A stretch of 17,132 nucleotides of DNA, from NCBI GenBank assembly GCA_030592245.1, contig JAUVJV010000005.1:1-17132 (forward strand). Reading direction: 5' to 3'. Position 1 is the stretch's first letter; each line of letters begins with the position of its first letter. The DNA comes from Candidatus Eiseniibacteriota bacterium. GTDB taxonomy: Bacteria; Arandabacterota; Arandabacteria; Arandabacterales; Arandabacteraceae. Under the pieces are notes generated by a model that searched no databases, had not been told where the DNA came from, and worked only from the letters and a program-made list of their open reading frames with translations. Below are positions 1-5,306 of this stretch, one piece after another. Both the position numbers and the translations under genes were made by a program.

Positions 1-74
1 CGCGTTTTGAACGGGGAACTGAACCTAAGAGGCGTTCATGGGCTTGCTGCGGAGCCCGGAAGGAGGGGGTTCCT

Positions 75-203
75 ATGAGGTATGTTTTCCTGCTGTGCGC
101 GCTGGTTTTGATAGGCAGTCAAGTGGCTATAGGCGACCAAACTGATTTCCGTCTGGCTGTAGAAATACCCCCTTTCCAGCCCCGTGATCTAACCAGTCTC
201 TGA
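75..203 (+). CDS. Possible short secreted peptide (42 aa) or truncated exported-protein gene
   Basis: An ATG at 75 follows a strong Shine-Dalgarno (GGAGGGGG about 5 nt upstream) and opens a 42-codon frame ending at TGA 201-203. The first 20 residues look like a Sec signal peptide: basic residue at position 2, a Leu/Val-rich core (FLLCALVLIG), then a small-residue stretch before DQTDF. Only about 22 residues would remain after cleavage, so this may be a genuine small exported peptide or the 5' stump of a decayed secreted-protein gene. A frame open from the window edge ends at TGA 76-78, overlapping the ATG as ATGA, so the tail of an upstream gene (about 25 codons visible) may be translationally coupled to it. 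No family is recognised. The strong RBS and signal peptide are visible; any function is unknown. Confidence 0.35.
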   Translation: MRYVFLLCALVLIGSQVAIGDQTDFRLAVEIPPFQPRDLTSL

Positions 204-226
204 GACAGAAACTGGTCTCGTCTCAG
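192..226 (+). other. Interleaved inverted repeats with pseudoknot topology
   Basis: ACCAGT (192-197) can pair with ACTGGT (211-216), and CTGAGAC (200-206) with GTCTCAG (220-226). The arms are interleaved (A-B-A'-B'), the order of an H-type pseudoknot, with connecting loops of 2, 4 and 3 nt. It overlaps the stop codon of the small ORF at 75-203 and is followed by a G6 run. It could equally act as two alternative hairpins or be chance. Confidence 0.3.
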
Positions 227-260
227 GGGGGTAGGGCACCCGGATGGTGTCAGAATCTAC

Positions 261-290
261 TTGACTCTAAAGGCAGCCCGCCGATAAGAT
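261..290 (+). promoter_or_regulatory. Sigma-70-type promoter for the wHTH-nucleotidyltransferase gene
   Basis: TTGACT (261-266) and TAAGAT (285-290) are separated by 18 bp. Transcription would begin around 297, giving a 5' leader of only about 20 nt before the ATG at 316. The -10 box overlaps the first copy of the repeat described at 288-317, as expected for a repressible, autoregulated promoter. Confidence 0.6.
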
Positions 291-317
291 TGTTCATAGG
301 TGTGAACGATTGTTCAT
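288..317 (+). promoter_or_regulatory. Probable operator: 10-bp direct repeat two helical turns apart with an inverted half-site
   Basis: GATTGTTCAT occurs at 288-297 and again, identically, at 308-317, exactly 20 bp apart, so both copies face the same side of the helix. Between them lies TGAAC (303-307), the reverse complement of the GTTCA core (292-296 and 312-316), making GTTCA-n6-TGAAC-n4-GTTCA. The array spans from the -10 box to the start codon. Binding by the winged-helix protein encoded immediately downstream is the simplest reading (inference). Confidence 0.55.
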
Positions 318-852
318 GGCAATGATACTTACAGATGGTGTTGAGATGAGGATCCTTTCAACTCTCGCGCGGGAACCCGATCGGGAGTTCTATCAGCGTG
401 AGATTGCGCGGGTTGCCGGCGTAAGCGTGGGAGCAACCAGCCAGCGTCTGCGGGAGATAGTAAGACGGGGTCTGGTCGACGCGCGCAAATCGGGGCGCAT
501 GATATTCTATCACTACAATCTCAATGATCCGCTCGCCCGGCAATTCAAGATTCTGCTCAGCGTGAACCTGATCCACGACCTGCTCAGAGATCTTGCCCCA
601 CACTCACGACGAGTTGTGCTGTTCGGTAGTTGTGCAACGGGAACGGATGTCCTCGACAGCGACATCGACCTTCTGATCGTCAGCCAGGAAGGCAAGCTGG
701 TGAGGAACGCCGTCAGTGCACATGCTGATGACACCAGCAGAAAGATCTCTCCCTTGGTGATGAGCGCAAATCAGTTCCGGCACCTCCGCTCGAAAGACAG
801 ATCTCTATATGACAGGATTAACTCTGGGATGACCTTGTGGGAGGCGGAGTGA
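316..852 (+). CDS. Winged-helix regulator fused to a minimal nucleotidyltransferase (MNT) domain
   Basis: The 178-aa protein has two parts. Residues about 8-75 form an ArsR/MarR-like winged helix (REIARVAGVSVGATSQRLREI recognition helix region, then a GRMIFYHYNL wing). Residues about 97-178 carry a Pol-beta-type nucleotidyltransferase core with GS at 104-105 and D-S-D-I-D at 114-118, the paired metal-binding aspartates. The usual third carboxylate is not evident (the strand reads KISPLVM), as I recall for HEPN-partnered MNT proteins. MNT proteins paired with HEPN act as antitoxins that AMPylate or otherwise neutralise the HEPN RNase; the wHTH likely adds autoregulation. Its stop overlaps the GTG of the HEPN gene (GTGA), a typical coupled toxin-antitoxin layout. 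Start: ATG 316 is chosen, but TTG 310 has better-spaced AGGTG (298-302) and would add two residues. Confidence 0.82.
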   Translation: MAMILTDGVEMRILSTLAREPDREFYQREIARVAGVSVGATSQRLREIVRRGLVDARKSGRMIFYHYNLNDPLARQFKILLSVNLIHDLLRDLAPHSRRVVLFGSCATGTDVLDSDIDLLIVSQEGKLVRNAVSAHADDTSRKISPLVMSANQFRHLRSKDRSLYDRINSGMTLWEAE

Positions 853-1245
853 GAGATAGGCTGAAGAGGTTACTCAGAGACCGCAAGATCCAGAAGATAA
901 AGGCTGATCGAAACCTGGTGCTTAAGGAGATCAAAGGTGCCGATCAGGATCTGGCCAGCGCAAGACCACTACTCGATGTTTCATGCGGCGCGGGCCTTCC
1001 TGTACAGCAAGGGCTACCGGGAGAAGAGCCACAGGGGGCTTTTCGTCGCGTTGAAAGAGCTGACGGATGATGTCGGCGAGATCACTTCGGATCTCCTCCG
1101 TACCTTCGGGGAGGCCATGGATCTGCGCGAGGAGGCAGATTACGGTCTGGAATTCTCTGAAGAGAACGCACGCGGATTGATAGATGATGCCGATGCCTTT
1201 CTGAAGACGATCAGGCGGGTCCTTCGAGTGAGACGGCGATCCTGA
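849..1245 (+). pseudogene. HEPN-domain protein (MNT partner), broken by an internal frame-shifting deletion
   Basis: A GTG at 849 overlaps the upstream stop and has GGAGG at 840-844. It opens a frame that reads like the N-terminus of a PF05168-type HEPN protein (RKIQKIKADRNLVLKEIKGA, then DLASA) up to about 965. The family's continuation is then found in the next frame from 967: HYSMFHAARAFLY, GYREKSHRGL, LREEADYGLEFSEENA, through to TGA 1245. The segment usually linking these blocks, about 14 residues with a K-W-A-type motif before the YYSMF helix, is absent. A deletion of 3n+2 nt near 963-967 explains both the loss and the frame change. The wild-type protein would be a HEPN RNase toxin or RNA-binding partner of the upstream MNT protein. 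The reading remains well conserved on both sides, so the lesion looks recent; a sequencing error alone would not explain the missing residues. Confidence 0.82.
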
Positions 1246-1540
1246 TTGGGCCCCTGCCGGGCACCATTGGCTCGAGACGCATTTCACCGAGGTATCCAGC
1301 GGTAACGCTGGAGTGACGGTACCCTTCGCCGTCCTGCAACACCACTTTCTCCGGTATCACCGGACGCGGGTTCGATTTCCGGTGTCCGGACCCTGACATT
1401 TCTATCTTGCCAATACCTGACGCTATTATGTTGCGGCCACACTCGAAAGGGGGGAGCGCGACCCGGGGGTGCCGGGACCTGACGGAGAGCCAGCGATGGG
1501 GATCCCGCGGTCAGCAAACACGGCCAGGCCATATGGGCCC
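1246..1540. other. Non-coding gap with three consecutive hairpins
   Basis: No convincing gene is seen. Three stem-loops lie in a row: CCAGCG-gtaa-CGCTGG (1296-1311, GNRA-type tetraloop), GACGG/CCGTC (1315-1333), and a 12-bp stem pairing 1350-1354 and 1358-1364 with 1378-1384 and 1386-1390 around a 13-nt loop. None has a U tract. They separate the converging HEPN remnant and the minus-strand sulfatase-fold gene, so one role may be termination. Confidence 0.45.
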
Positions 1541-3346
1541 CTACTGGATGTAGCCCAGCGAGCGAAGCTCCTTCCGAGTCTCTTCGTCAAGTTTCAGGAA
1601 AGTGTCGCCCCTGTATGTGGCTTCCTCGAACCAGACGAGGATATATGGGGCGGAAAGGGCGCCCGTCGGCCTTCCCTCCGAGAGCGTCTTCGAACGCTTC
1701 CCTTTCTGGATGAAGGGCATCTCAGCAGGATTGACGAGAGCCCGGCCCAGGAATGTCACATCCGTCGCCGGATGTCCGTCGATAGCGAAATCGAATTTGA
1801 CCGGGACCCTCTTGGGTTTTGCTCTGAATGCAAGGGTCGCCGTCCCCTTGATCTGGAAATCCTTAAGATCAAGTCCCGACCGTGAGCGGAGCAGCTGCAG
1901 AGGTTCCTGGCAAATGGCAAGCCGCCCGCTGCTGTCCAGGATTTTGTGAATCGCCATTGAGCCCGGCATCAATCCCTTCTCGGCCACAATGCCGACATCG
2001 AAGATATGGCTCTGATCTCCGGCTCCCAGCTCTATGTACCAGGTGTCCGAGATGTCCAGGAGGGCGCCAGAGAACAGGTTGTCCAGCCGGGCAAGCGGCT
2101 CAGGCTCAAGGCCCGTGAGATCATGCATCTCGTCCGGGTCGGCCTCGAGGTTGAACAGCGTTTTTTCCTCGGTCATCATCCGGGTGACGAGCTTCCAGGG
2201 ATAAACGCTTATGCACTTCTGCTCTGTTGAGTGCATCATGGCCTCCGCGTACGCGGCCTCTGCCGGCAGGAGGTCTTTTCCTACAGGTGATACGTCGCCC
2301 CTTCCCGTGAGCAGGGGCTCAAGGGAAGTCCCTTCAAAGTGGGGTTCAACAGGTATATCCAGAATATCAAGTATCGTTGGTGCGACATCGAGCAGCCTCA
2401 CCTGGCGCTTGAGCCTGACGTCCCGGGGCAGGCCCCCCGGGAGCGAGAAGATCAACGGGACATGGATAAGCTCATCATAGAGAGAGTGTCCATGCTCAAA
2501 ACCCCCATGTTCGAAGAACTCCTCGCCGTGATCGCTCAGGAAGACGATGAGCGTGTTCTCGAGGAGGCCGCGATCGTTGAGTCCCCGAAGCAGCTCCCCG
2601 ACGGCGCTGTCGGTGAAAGCGATCTCGCCGTCATAGAGAGCTACGATCTGCCTCCAGTCGTCATCCTTAAGCTCCTGCAATTGAACAAACATGGAATCAC
2701 GCACGCGGGAAAAACCCTCAAGATTAAACGACGCACCGATACGGCCCTGATAGCCTGGGAAGTACAGCCTGTTATATGGATAAGGGGGCGAATATGAAAG
2801 ATGAGGATCGAAATAGTGCGCGAACATGAAGAACGGCCCGTCCTCGACTCCATCGATCCACTCGAGCGCATCCCGGGTAGTGCCGTCGGCATCTCTACCG
2901 TCAAGGGGAGTCATGTGGTAGAAGTCGAATCCGCGGGCTACCCCATTGGCGGGCTTAAGAGCCGGAGCGTTTACTATGGCACCCGTGGCGTAGCCATTCT
3001 CCTTGAGTATGCCGGCAAGAGTGGGGAAGGAGTCCCGCATATGGCTCTTCACAACGGTCGCCCCATGCTGGGTCGGATGCAGAGAGGTGAAAATGGTAGC
3101 GAATGACGGGAGCGTCCACGGGGCCGAGCTCATGCACCTCTCGCAGAGAACTCCCCGTGCGGCAAGGCGGTCGGTCTCGGGACTGGTGCTTCGCTCATAG
3201 CCGTAGCAGCCGAGGTGGTCGGCCCGGAGCGTATCGACCGCGATGATCAGGATATTGAGCCGGGGCGCTTCCCGTCCGCATGATACGGCGAGGACCATAC
3301 AGAGCAGAATGACCGTGAGATTTCTCAATCCGTCCATGTAAGACAT
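1541..3346 (-). CDS. Sulfatase-fold (alkaline phosphatase superfamily) lipoprotein, Thr at the nucleophile position
   Basis: This is a 601-aa predicted lipoprotein. The signal peptide ends in LAVSC with Cys23 as the lipidation site. The catalytic domain shows the first metal-ligand block IIAVDTLRADHLGCYGY (Asp38), the active-site block APWTLPSFATIFTS with Thr78 where sulfatases carry the Cys/Ser that becomes formylglycine, HYFDPH (177-182), SDHGE (271-275) and HGGFEHGH (280-287), all expected metal or substrate residues. The end of the domain (FNLEADPDEMHDLTG) and the terminal helix (ETRKELRSLGYIQ) are typical of the family; about 150 residues between them form an extra, probably beta-rich region. 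A Thr nucleophile points to a phospho-hydrolase or phospho-transferase rather than a classical sulfatase, as known for Thr-using relatives such as LtaS and EptA. Start: ATG 3346 or ATG 3337; neither has a good RBS, but both precede the signal peptide. The frame is open further upstream without signal-like sequence. Confidence 0.85.
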   Translation of the reverse strand: MSYMDGLRNLTVILLCMVLAVSCGREAPRLNILIIAVDTLRADHLGCYGYERSTSPETDRLAARGVLCERCMSSAPWTLPSFATIFTSLHPTQHGATVVKSHMRDSFPTLAGILKENGYATGAIVNAPALKPANGVARGFDFYHMTPLDGRDADGTTRDALEWIDGVEDGPFFMFAHYFDPHLSYSPPYPYNRLYFPGYQGRIGASFNLEGFSRVRDSMFVQLQELKDDDWRQIVALYDGEIAFTDSAVGELLRGLNDRGLLENTLIVFLSDHGEEFFEHGGFEHGHSLYDELIHVPLIFSLPGGLPRDVRLKRQVRLLDVAPTILDILDIPVEPHFEGTSLEPLLTGRGDVSPVGKDLLPAEAAYAEAMMHSTEQKCISVYPWKLVTRMMTEEKTLFNLEADPDEMHDLTGLEPEPLARLDNLFSGALLDISDTWYIELGAGDQSHIFDVGIVAEKGLMPGSMAIHKILDSSGRLAICQEPLQLLRSRSGLDLKDFQIKGTATLAFRAKPKRVPVKFDFAIDGHPATDVTFLGRALVNPAEMPFIQKGKRSKTLSEGRPTGALSAPYILVWFEEATYRGDTFLKLDEETRKELRSLGYIQ

Positions 3347-3444
3347 TCTAACACATCGGTCCCGATATCTACACCGGGTTTGCATATGATGACACGACCG
3401 CAGACCGCATTGTGCCTTGCTTTGGTTGGGGTGGGTGGAGTGGT

Positions 3445-3470
3445 GGGGTGGACCCGTAAGGGCCCACCCC
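3445..3470 (-). terminator. Strong hairpin downstream of the secreted-protein gene
   Basis: GGGGTGG (3445-3451) pairs with CCACCCC (3464-3470); after an A.C mismatch, CCC/GGG closes a GTAA loop. It begins 27 bp after the stop of the minus-strand gene at 3498 and precedes the start of the next minus-strand gene. There is no clear U tract in either direction, so it may be a non-canonical terminator or an mRNA-stabilising hairpin. Confidence 0.5.
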
Positions 3471-3497
3471 GTCTCTGAACTGGAAGTCGGTGCGAGG

Positions 3498-4043
3498 CTA
3501 GAAGCCGGTGTCGTCAAATGTGATCAGAGCATACTCAAACAGGTACTCACCGGGGTTCCAGCCGATCATCTCCTGCATCATGCAGTCGACATCGGATGTG
3601 AGGACCAACCAGATCTTGGCTCCATCCGGATAGTTCTCATCGTTCATGGCCGGAAGGTCACCGGTGTCCACCGTGTTCTGGATGTGGATGTCGCCTTCGA
3701 TGTTGACGATGCCATCACCAAGGCAAATGAGGCCGCTGCCGGGCCATGGGTCAGGATAGTAGATCAGCGTGTAGTCGAGTCCGATTTCAAGGCCGTGGCC
3801 ATTGAAGACGAAGCTGAAGTCGGCGGCTTCGTGGCTGTATTTCATCTTGGCCCAGGCTCCATCCTCAACGATCTCCCAGGTATCGGGATCTTTCTCGTTG
3901 AAATAGAGGTGGGAGATATGTGAGCGGCCGGACGGACCGTTAGGTACCTTGCCGCTGGTGAAGTTCTTTCCAAAAGACACGCCTGCGAAGGCGAGCCCGG
4001 TTAATGCAATAACGGTGATAAGGATCGCAGCTTTCTTATACAT
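3498..4043 (-). CDS. Secreted protein of unnamed conserved family (YTLIYYPDPWPG motif)
   Basis: This is a 181-aa protein with a Sec signal peptide (MYKKAAILITVIALTGLAFA, likely cleavage after AFA). The ATG at 4043 has GGGAGGA spaced 8 nt, so the start is firm. The mature part is acidic and beta-rich. Its core resembles secreted proteins that I recall from both archaea and bacteria, with blocks YTLIYYPDPWPG, GDIHIQNTVDTGDLP, YPDGAKIWLVLTSDVDC and GWNPGEYLFEYALITFDDT. It has two Cys, one in the L-I-C-L strand after the PWPG motif and one in V-D-C, which could form a disulfide. No enzymatic motif is seen and I assign no function. It is transcribed apart from the sulfatase-fold gene downstream if the intervening hairpin terminates. 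The family memory is not backed by a search. Confidence 0.8.
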   Translation of the reverse strand: MYKKAAILITVIALTGLAFAGVSFGKNFTSGKVPNGPSGRSHISHLYFNEKDPDTWEIVEDGAWAKMKYSHEAADFSFVFNGHGLEIGLDYTLIYYPDPWPGSGLICLGDGIVNIEGDIHIQNTVDTGDLPAMNDENYPDGAKIWLVLTSDVDCMMQEMIGWNPGEYLFEYALITFDDTGF

Positions 4044-4080
4044 TCAAACGTCCTCCCTCAAACGTAACTGTCTATACTCT

Positions 4081-4130
4081 CATCCTTAGGTTTTGCCCTC
4101 CTGTGGGGCTCTCCTGTGGGCGTAAGGATG
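4081..4130. repeat. Inverted repeat enclosing a tandem direct repeat, upstream of the secreted-protein gene
   Basis: CATCCTTA (4081-4088) and TAAGGATG (4123-4130) are perfect inverted arms. Between them CTCCTGTGGG occurs at 4098-4107 and 4111-4120, 13 bp apart. The block lies 38-87 bp upstream of the minus-strand start at 4043, where an operator or a structured 5' leader would be expected. On the minus strand TATAGA (4069-4074) could be a -10 box. Confidence 0.4.
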
Positions 4131-4164
4131 TCTAACTCATAGGCACCACCCCCTTGCTGGGTGA

Positions 4165-4212
4165 GTTGGGCGCCGGGGACGGGCGGGACACCAACCCGTC
4201 CCTGGGCCCGAC
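4165..4212. other. Long GC-rich stem-loop in the divergent intergenic region
   Basis: 4165-4183 pairs with 4195-4212 in about 18 base pairs with a single bulged G (4172): GTT/GAC at the base, GGGC/GCCC, then CCGGGGACGGG with CCCGTCCCTGG around an 11-nt loop. It stands about 360 bp upstream of the phoB promoter and 120 bp upstream of the divergent secreted-protein gene, in non-coding sequence. It could be a terminator from a transcript not seen here, a leader RNA or a REP-like element. Confidence 0.5.
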
Positions 4213-4524
4213 GCCATCTTAGCTATCCCGCTTGTTTTGAATTGTCTGCCTTGTTAGAGGGCCGCGAGCCGAGGGTCGCTAACCCGGACAGGGAAGAGCT
4301 TTGCAAGGTGTGTGCCACCAGAGTCCGGAGCGCACAGGATCGTGTTAGTTGCTCTGGAAAGGGAGGTTAGGTGCCTTATGTGTCTGCGGAAAAGGTCTCA
4401 GGCGGCAGTTTGGATTGCCGGATGCAACGGGCCGGCTTGCGAGGTGCGAGGCAGGACGCCCGGCTATCTGATATGGAGACTGGCGGCCCGAACGCCGGAA
4501 TCTTCCCGAACATGAAAGTTGCGA
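4213..4524. other. Non-coding region with further hairpins
   Basis: No convincing gene or known riboswitch is recognised. TCCGGAGC (4324-4331) and GCTCTGGA (4351-4358) form an 8-bp stem with one G.U pair. Several shorter GC-rich inverted repeats follow (for example around 4433-4500). A GTG-start frame at 4371-4601 has a GGGAGG upstream but runs through the phoB promoter and resembles no protein. Confidence 0.4.
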
Positions 4525-4579
4525 TTGTAACCCCGTCCCGGCATCAGTATAATACCGCTAAGGCTAGAATCTTAGTATT
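4525..4579 (+). promoter_or_regulatory. Sigma-70 promoter of phoB with an inverted repeat at the start site
   Basis: TTGTAA (4525-4530), a 17-bp spacer and a perfect TATAAT (4548-4553) make a near-consensus promoter; transcription would start near 4560, giving a 5' UTR of about 70 nt. CTAAG (4558-4562) and CTTAG (4571-4575), extended by AATA/TATT (4551-4554, 4576-4579) with a 3-nt bulge, overlap the start point and could be an operator. No TTAAC-type Pho repeats are seen here, so phoB may be expressed constitutively from this promoter. Confidence 0.65.
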
Positions 4580-4628
4580 GTTCCAGATCCCGTCCCAATG
4601 AGACTGCCCCAGGGAGCGAGGTTGTTCT

Positions 4629-5306
4629 ATGGGCCGGCTTGTCGCTGTAGTTGACGATGAACCCGATATTCTGGAGCTTGTCTCAATTCACCTTGAGCGT
4701 GCCAGTTTCGAGGTGAAAGCCTTTCCTGATGCATCCGGATTCCTCAGGTCTCTCAGGAAACGGACTCCTGATCTCCTGGTTCTTGATCTCATGCTCCCGG
4801 ATATGGATGGACTGGAGATCTGCAAGCAGTTGAAGGGTGATGACAGGTACAGGGCTGTCCCGATCATAATGCTGACCGCCAAAGGTGGAGAAGCCGACAA
4901 GGTACTGGGCCTCGAGCTGGGTGCGGATGATTATGTCACAAAGCCCTTTTCCCCCAGGGAACTGGTGGCAAGAGTAAGAGCGGTACTGCGGAGGAAGGCA
5001 GCGAGAGAAGACACAACGAGGATCACTGTTGGTGACACCCTGGTCATAGACTCCGACAAATACGAGGTCAGGGTCAAGGGGAGGAAGGTAGACCTGACTC
5101 CCACGGAGTTCAAGATCCTGGCCCTGCTGGCCTCAAGCAGGGGCCGGGTGCAGACGCGCGAGCAGATACTCGACCATCTCTGGGGACATGAGAAAGCCGT
5201 GATCGACAGAACCGTGGACGTTCATATAAGGAACCTCCGTGAGAAGATTGGCCGCGCCGCCAAGCTGGTTAAGAACGTGAGAGGTGTCGGGTACAAGATA
5301 GAATGA
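4629..5306 (+). CDS. phoB: Phosphate-regulon response regulator PhoB (OmpR/PhoB family)
   Basis: The 225-aa length is usual for the family. The receiver domain (1-120) has the acidic pair Asp9-Asp10, phospho-acceptor Asp53 (LVLDLMLPDMDG), Thr83 and Lys105 (TKPFSPRE). The C-terminal winged helix (about 130-225) has the PhoB/OmpR pattern DLTPTEFKILALLASSRGRV, then the recognition helix (DRTVDVHIRNLREKIG) and the terminal RGVGYKIE. When phosphorylated it should bind tandem 11-bp repeats and recruit RNA polymerase; such a site lies at 7050-7088. GAGG at 4618-4621, 7 nt before the ATG, supports the start. The stop overlaps the phoR start (ATGA). The PhoB assignment over another OmpR-family member rests on the PAS-containing partner kinase and the pst-phoU operon downstream. 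Confidence 0.92.
   Translation: MGRLVAVVDDEPDILELVSIHLERASFEVKAFPDASGFLRSLRKRTPDLLVLDLMLPDMDGLEICKQLKGDDRYRAVPIIMLTAKGGEADKVLGLELGADDYVTKPFSPRELVARVRAVLRRKAAREDTTRITVGDTLVIDSDKYEVRVKGRKVDLTPTEFKILALLASSRGRVQTREQILDHLWGHEKAVIDRTVDVHIRNLREKIGRAAKLVKNVRGVGYKIE

Noticed and set aside
1366..1390. A GGGTTCGATT stretch resembling a tRNA T-arm and 3' end
   Set aside because: The T-stem has a mismatch, and no matching 5' acceptor strand, D-arm or anticodon arm is found 50-75 nt upstream.
3417..3923. A 168-codon plus-strand frame
   Set aside because: It is antisense to the secreted protein, which has a signal peptide and a good RBS on the minus strand.
4213..4524. Possible riboswitch upstream of phoB
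   Set aside because: Hairpins are present, but I could not match the conserved cores of cobalamin, c-di-GMP or other classes, and the promoter lies downstream of it.
4371..4601. A GTG-start 76-codon frame with GGGAGG upstream
   Set aside because: It runs through the phoB promoter and has no protein-like features; the RBS match alone is weak support.
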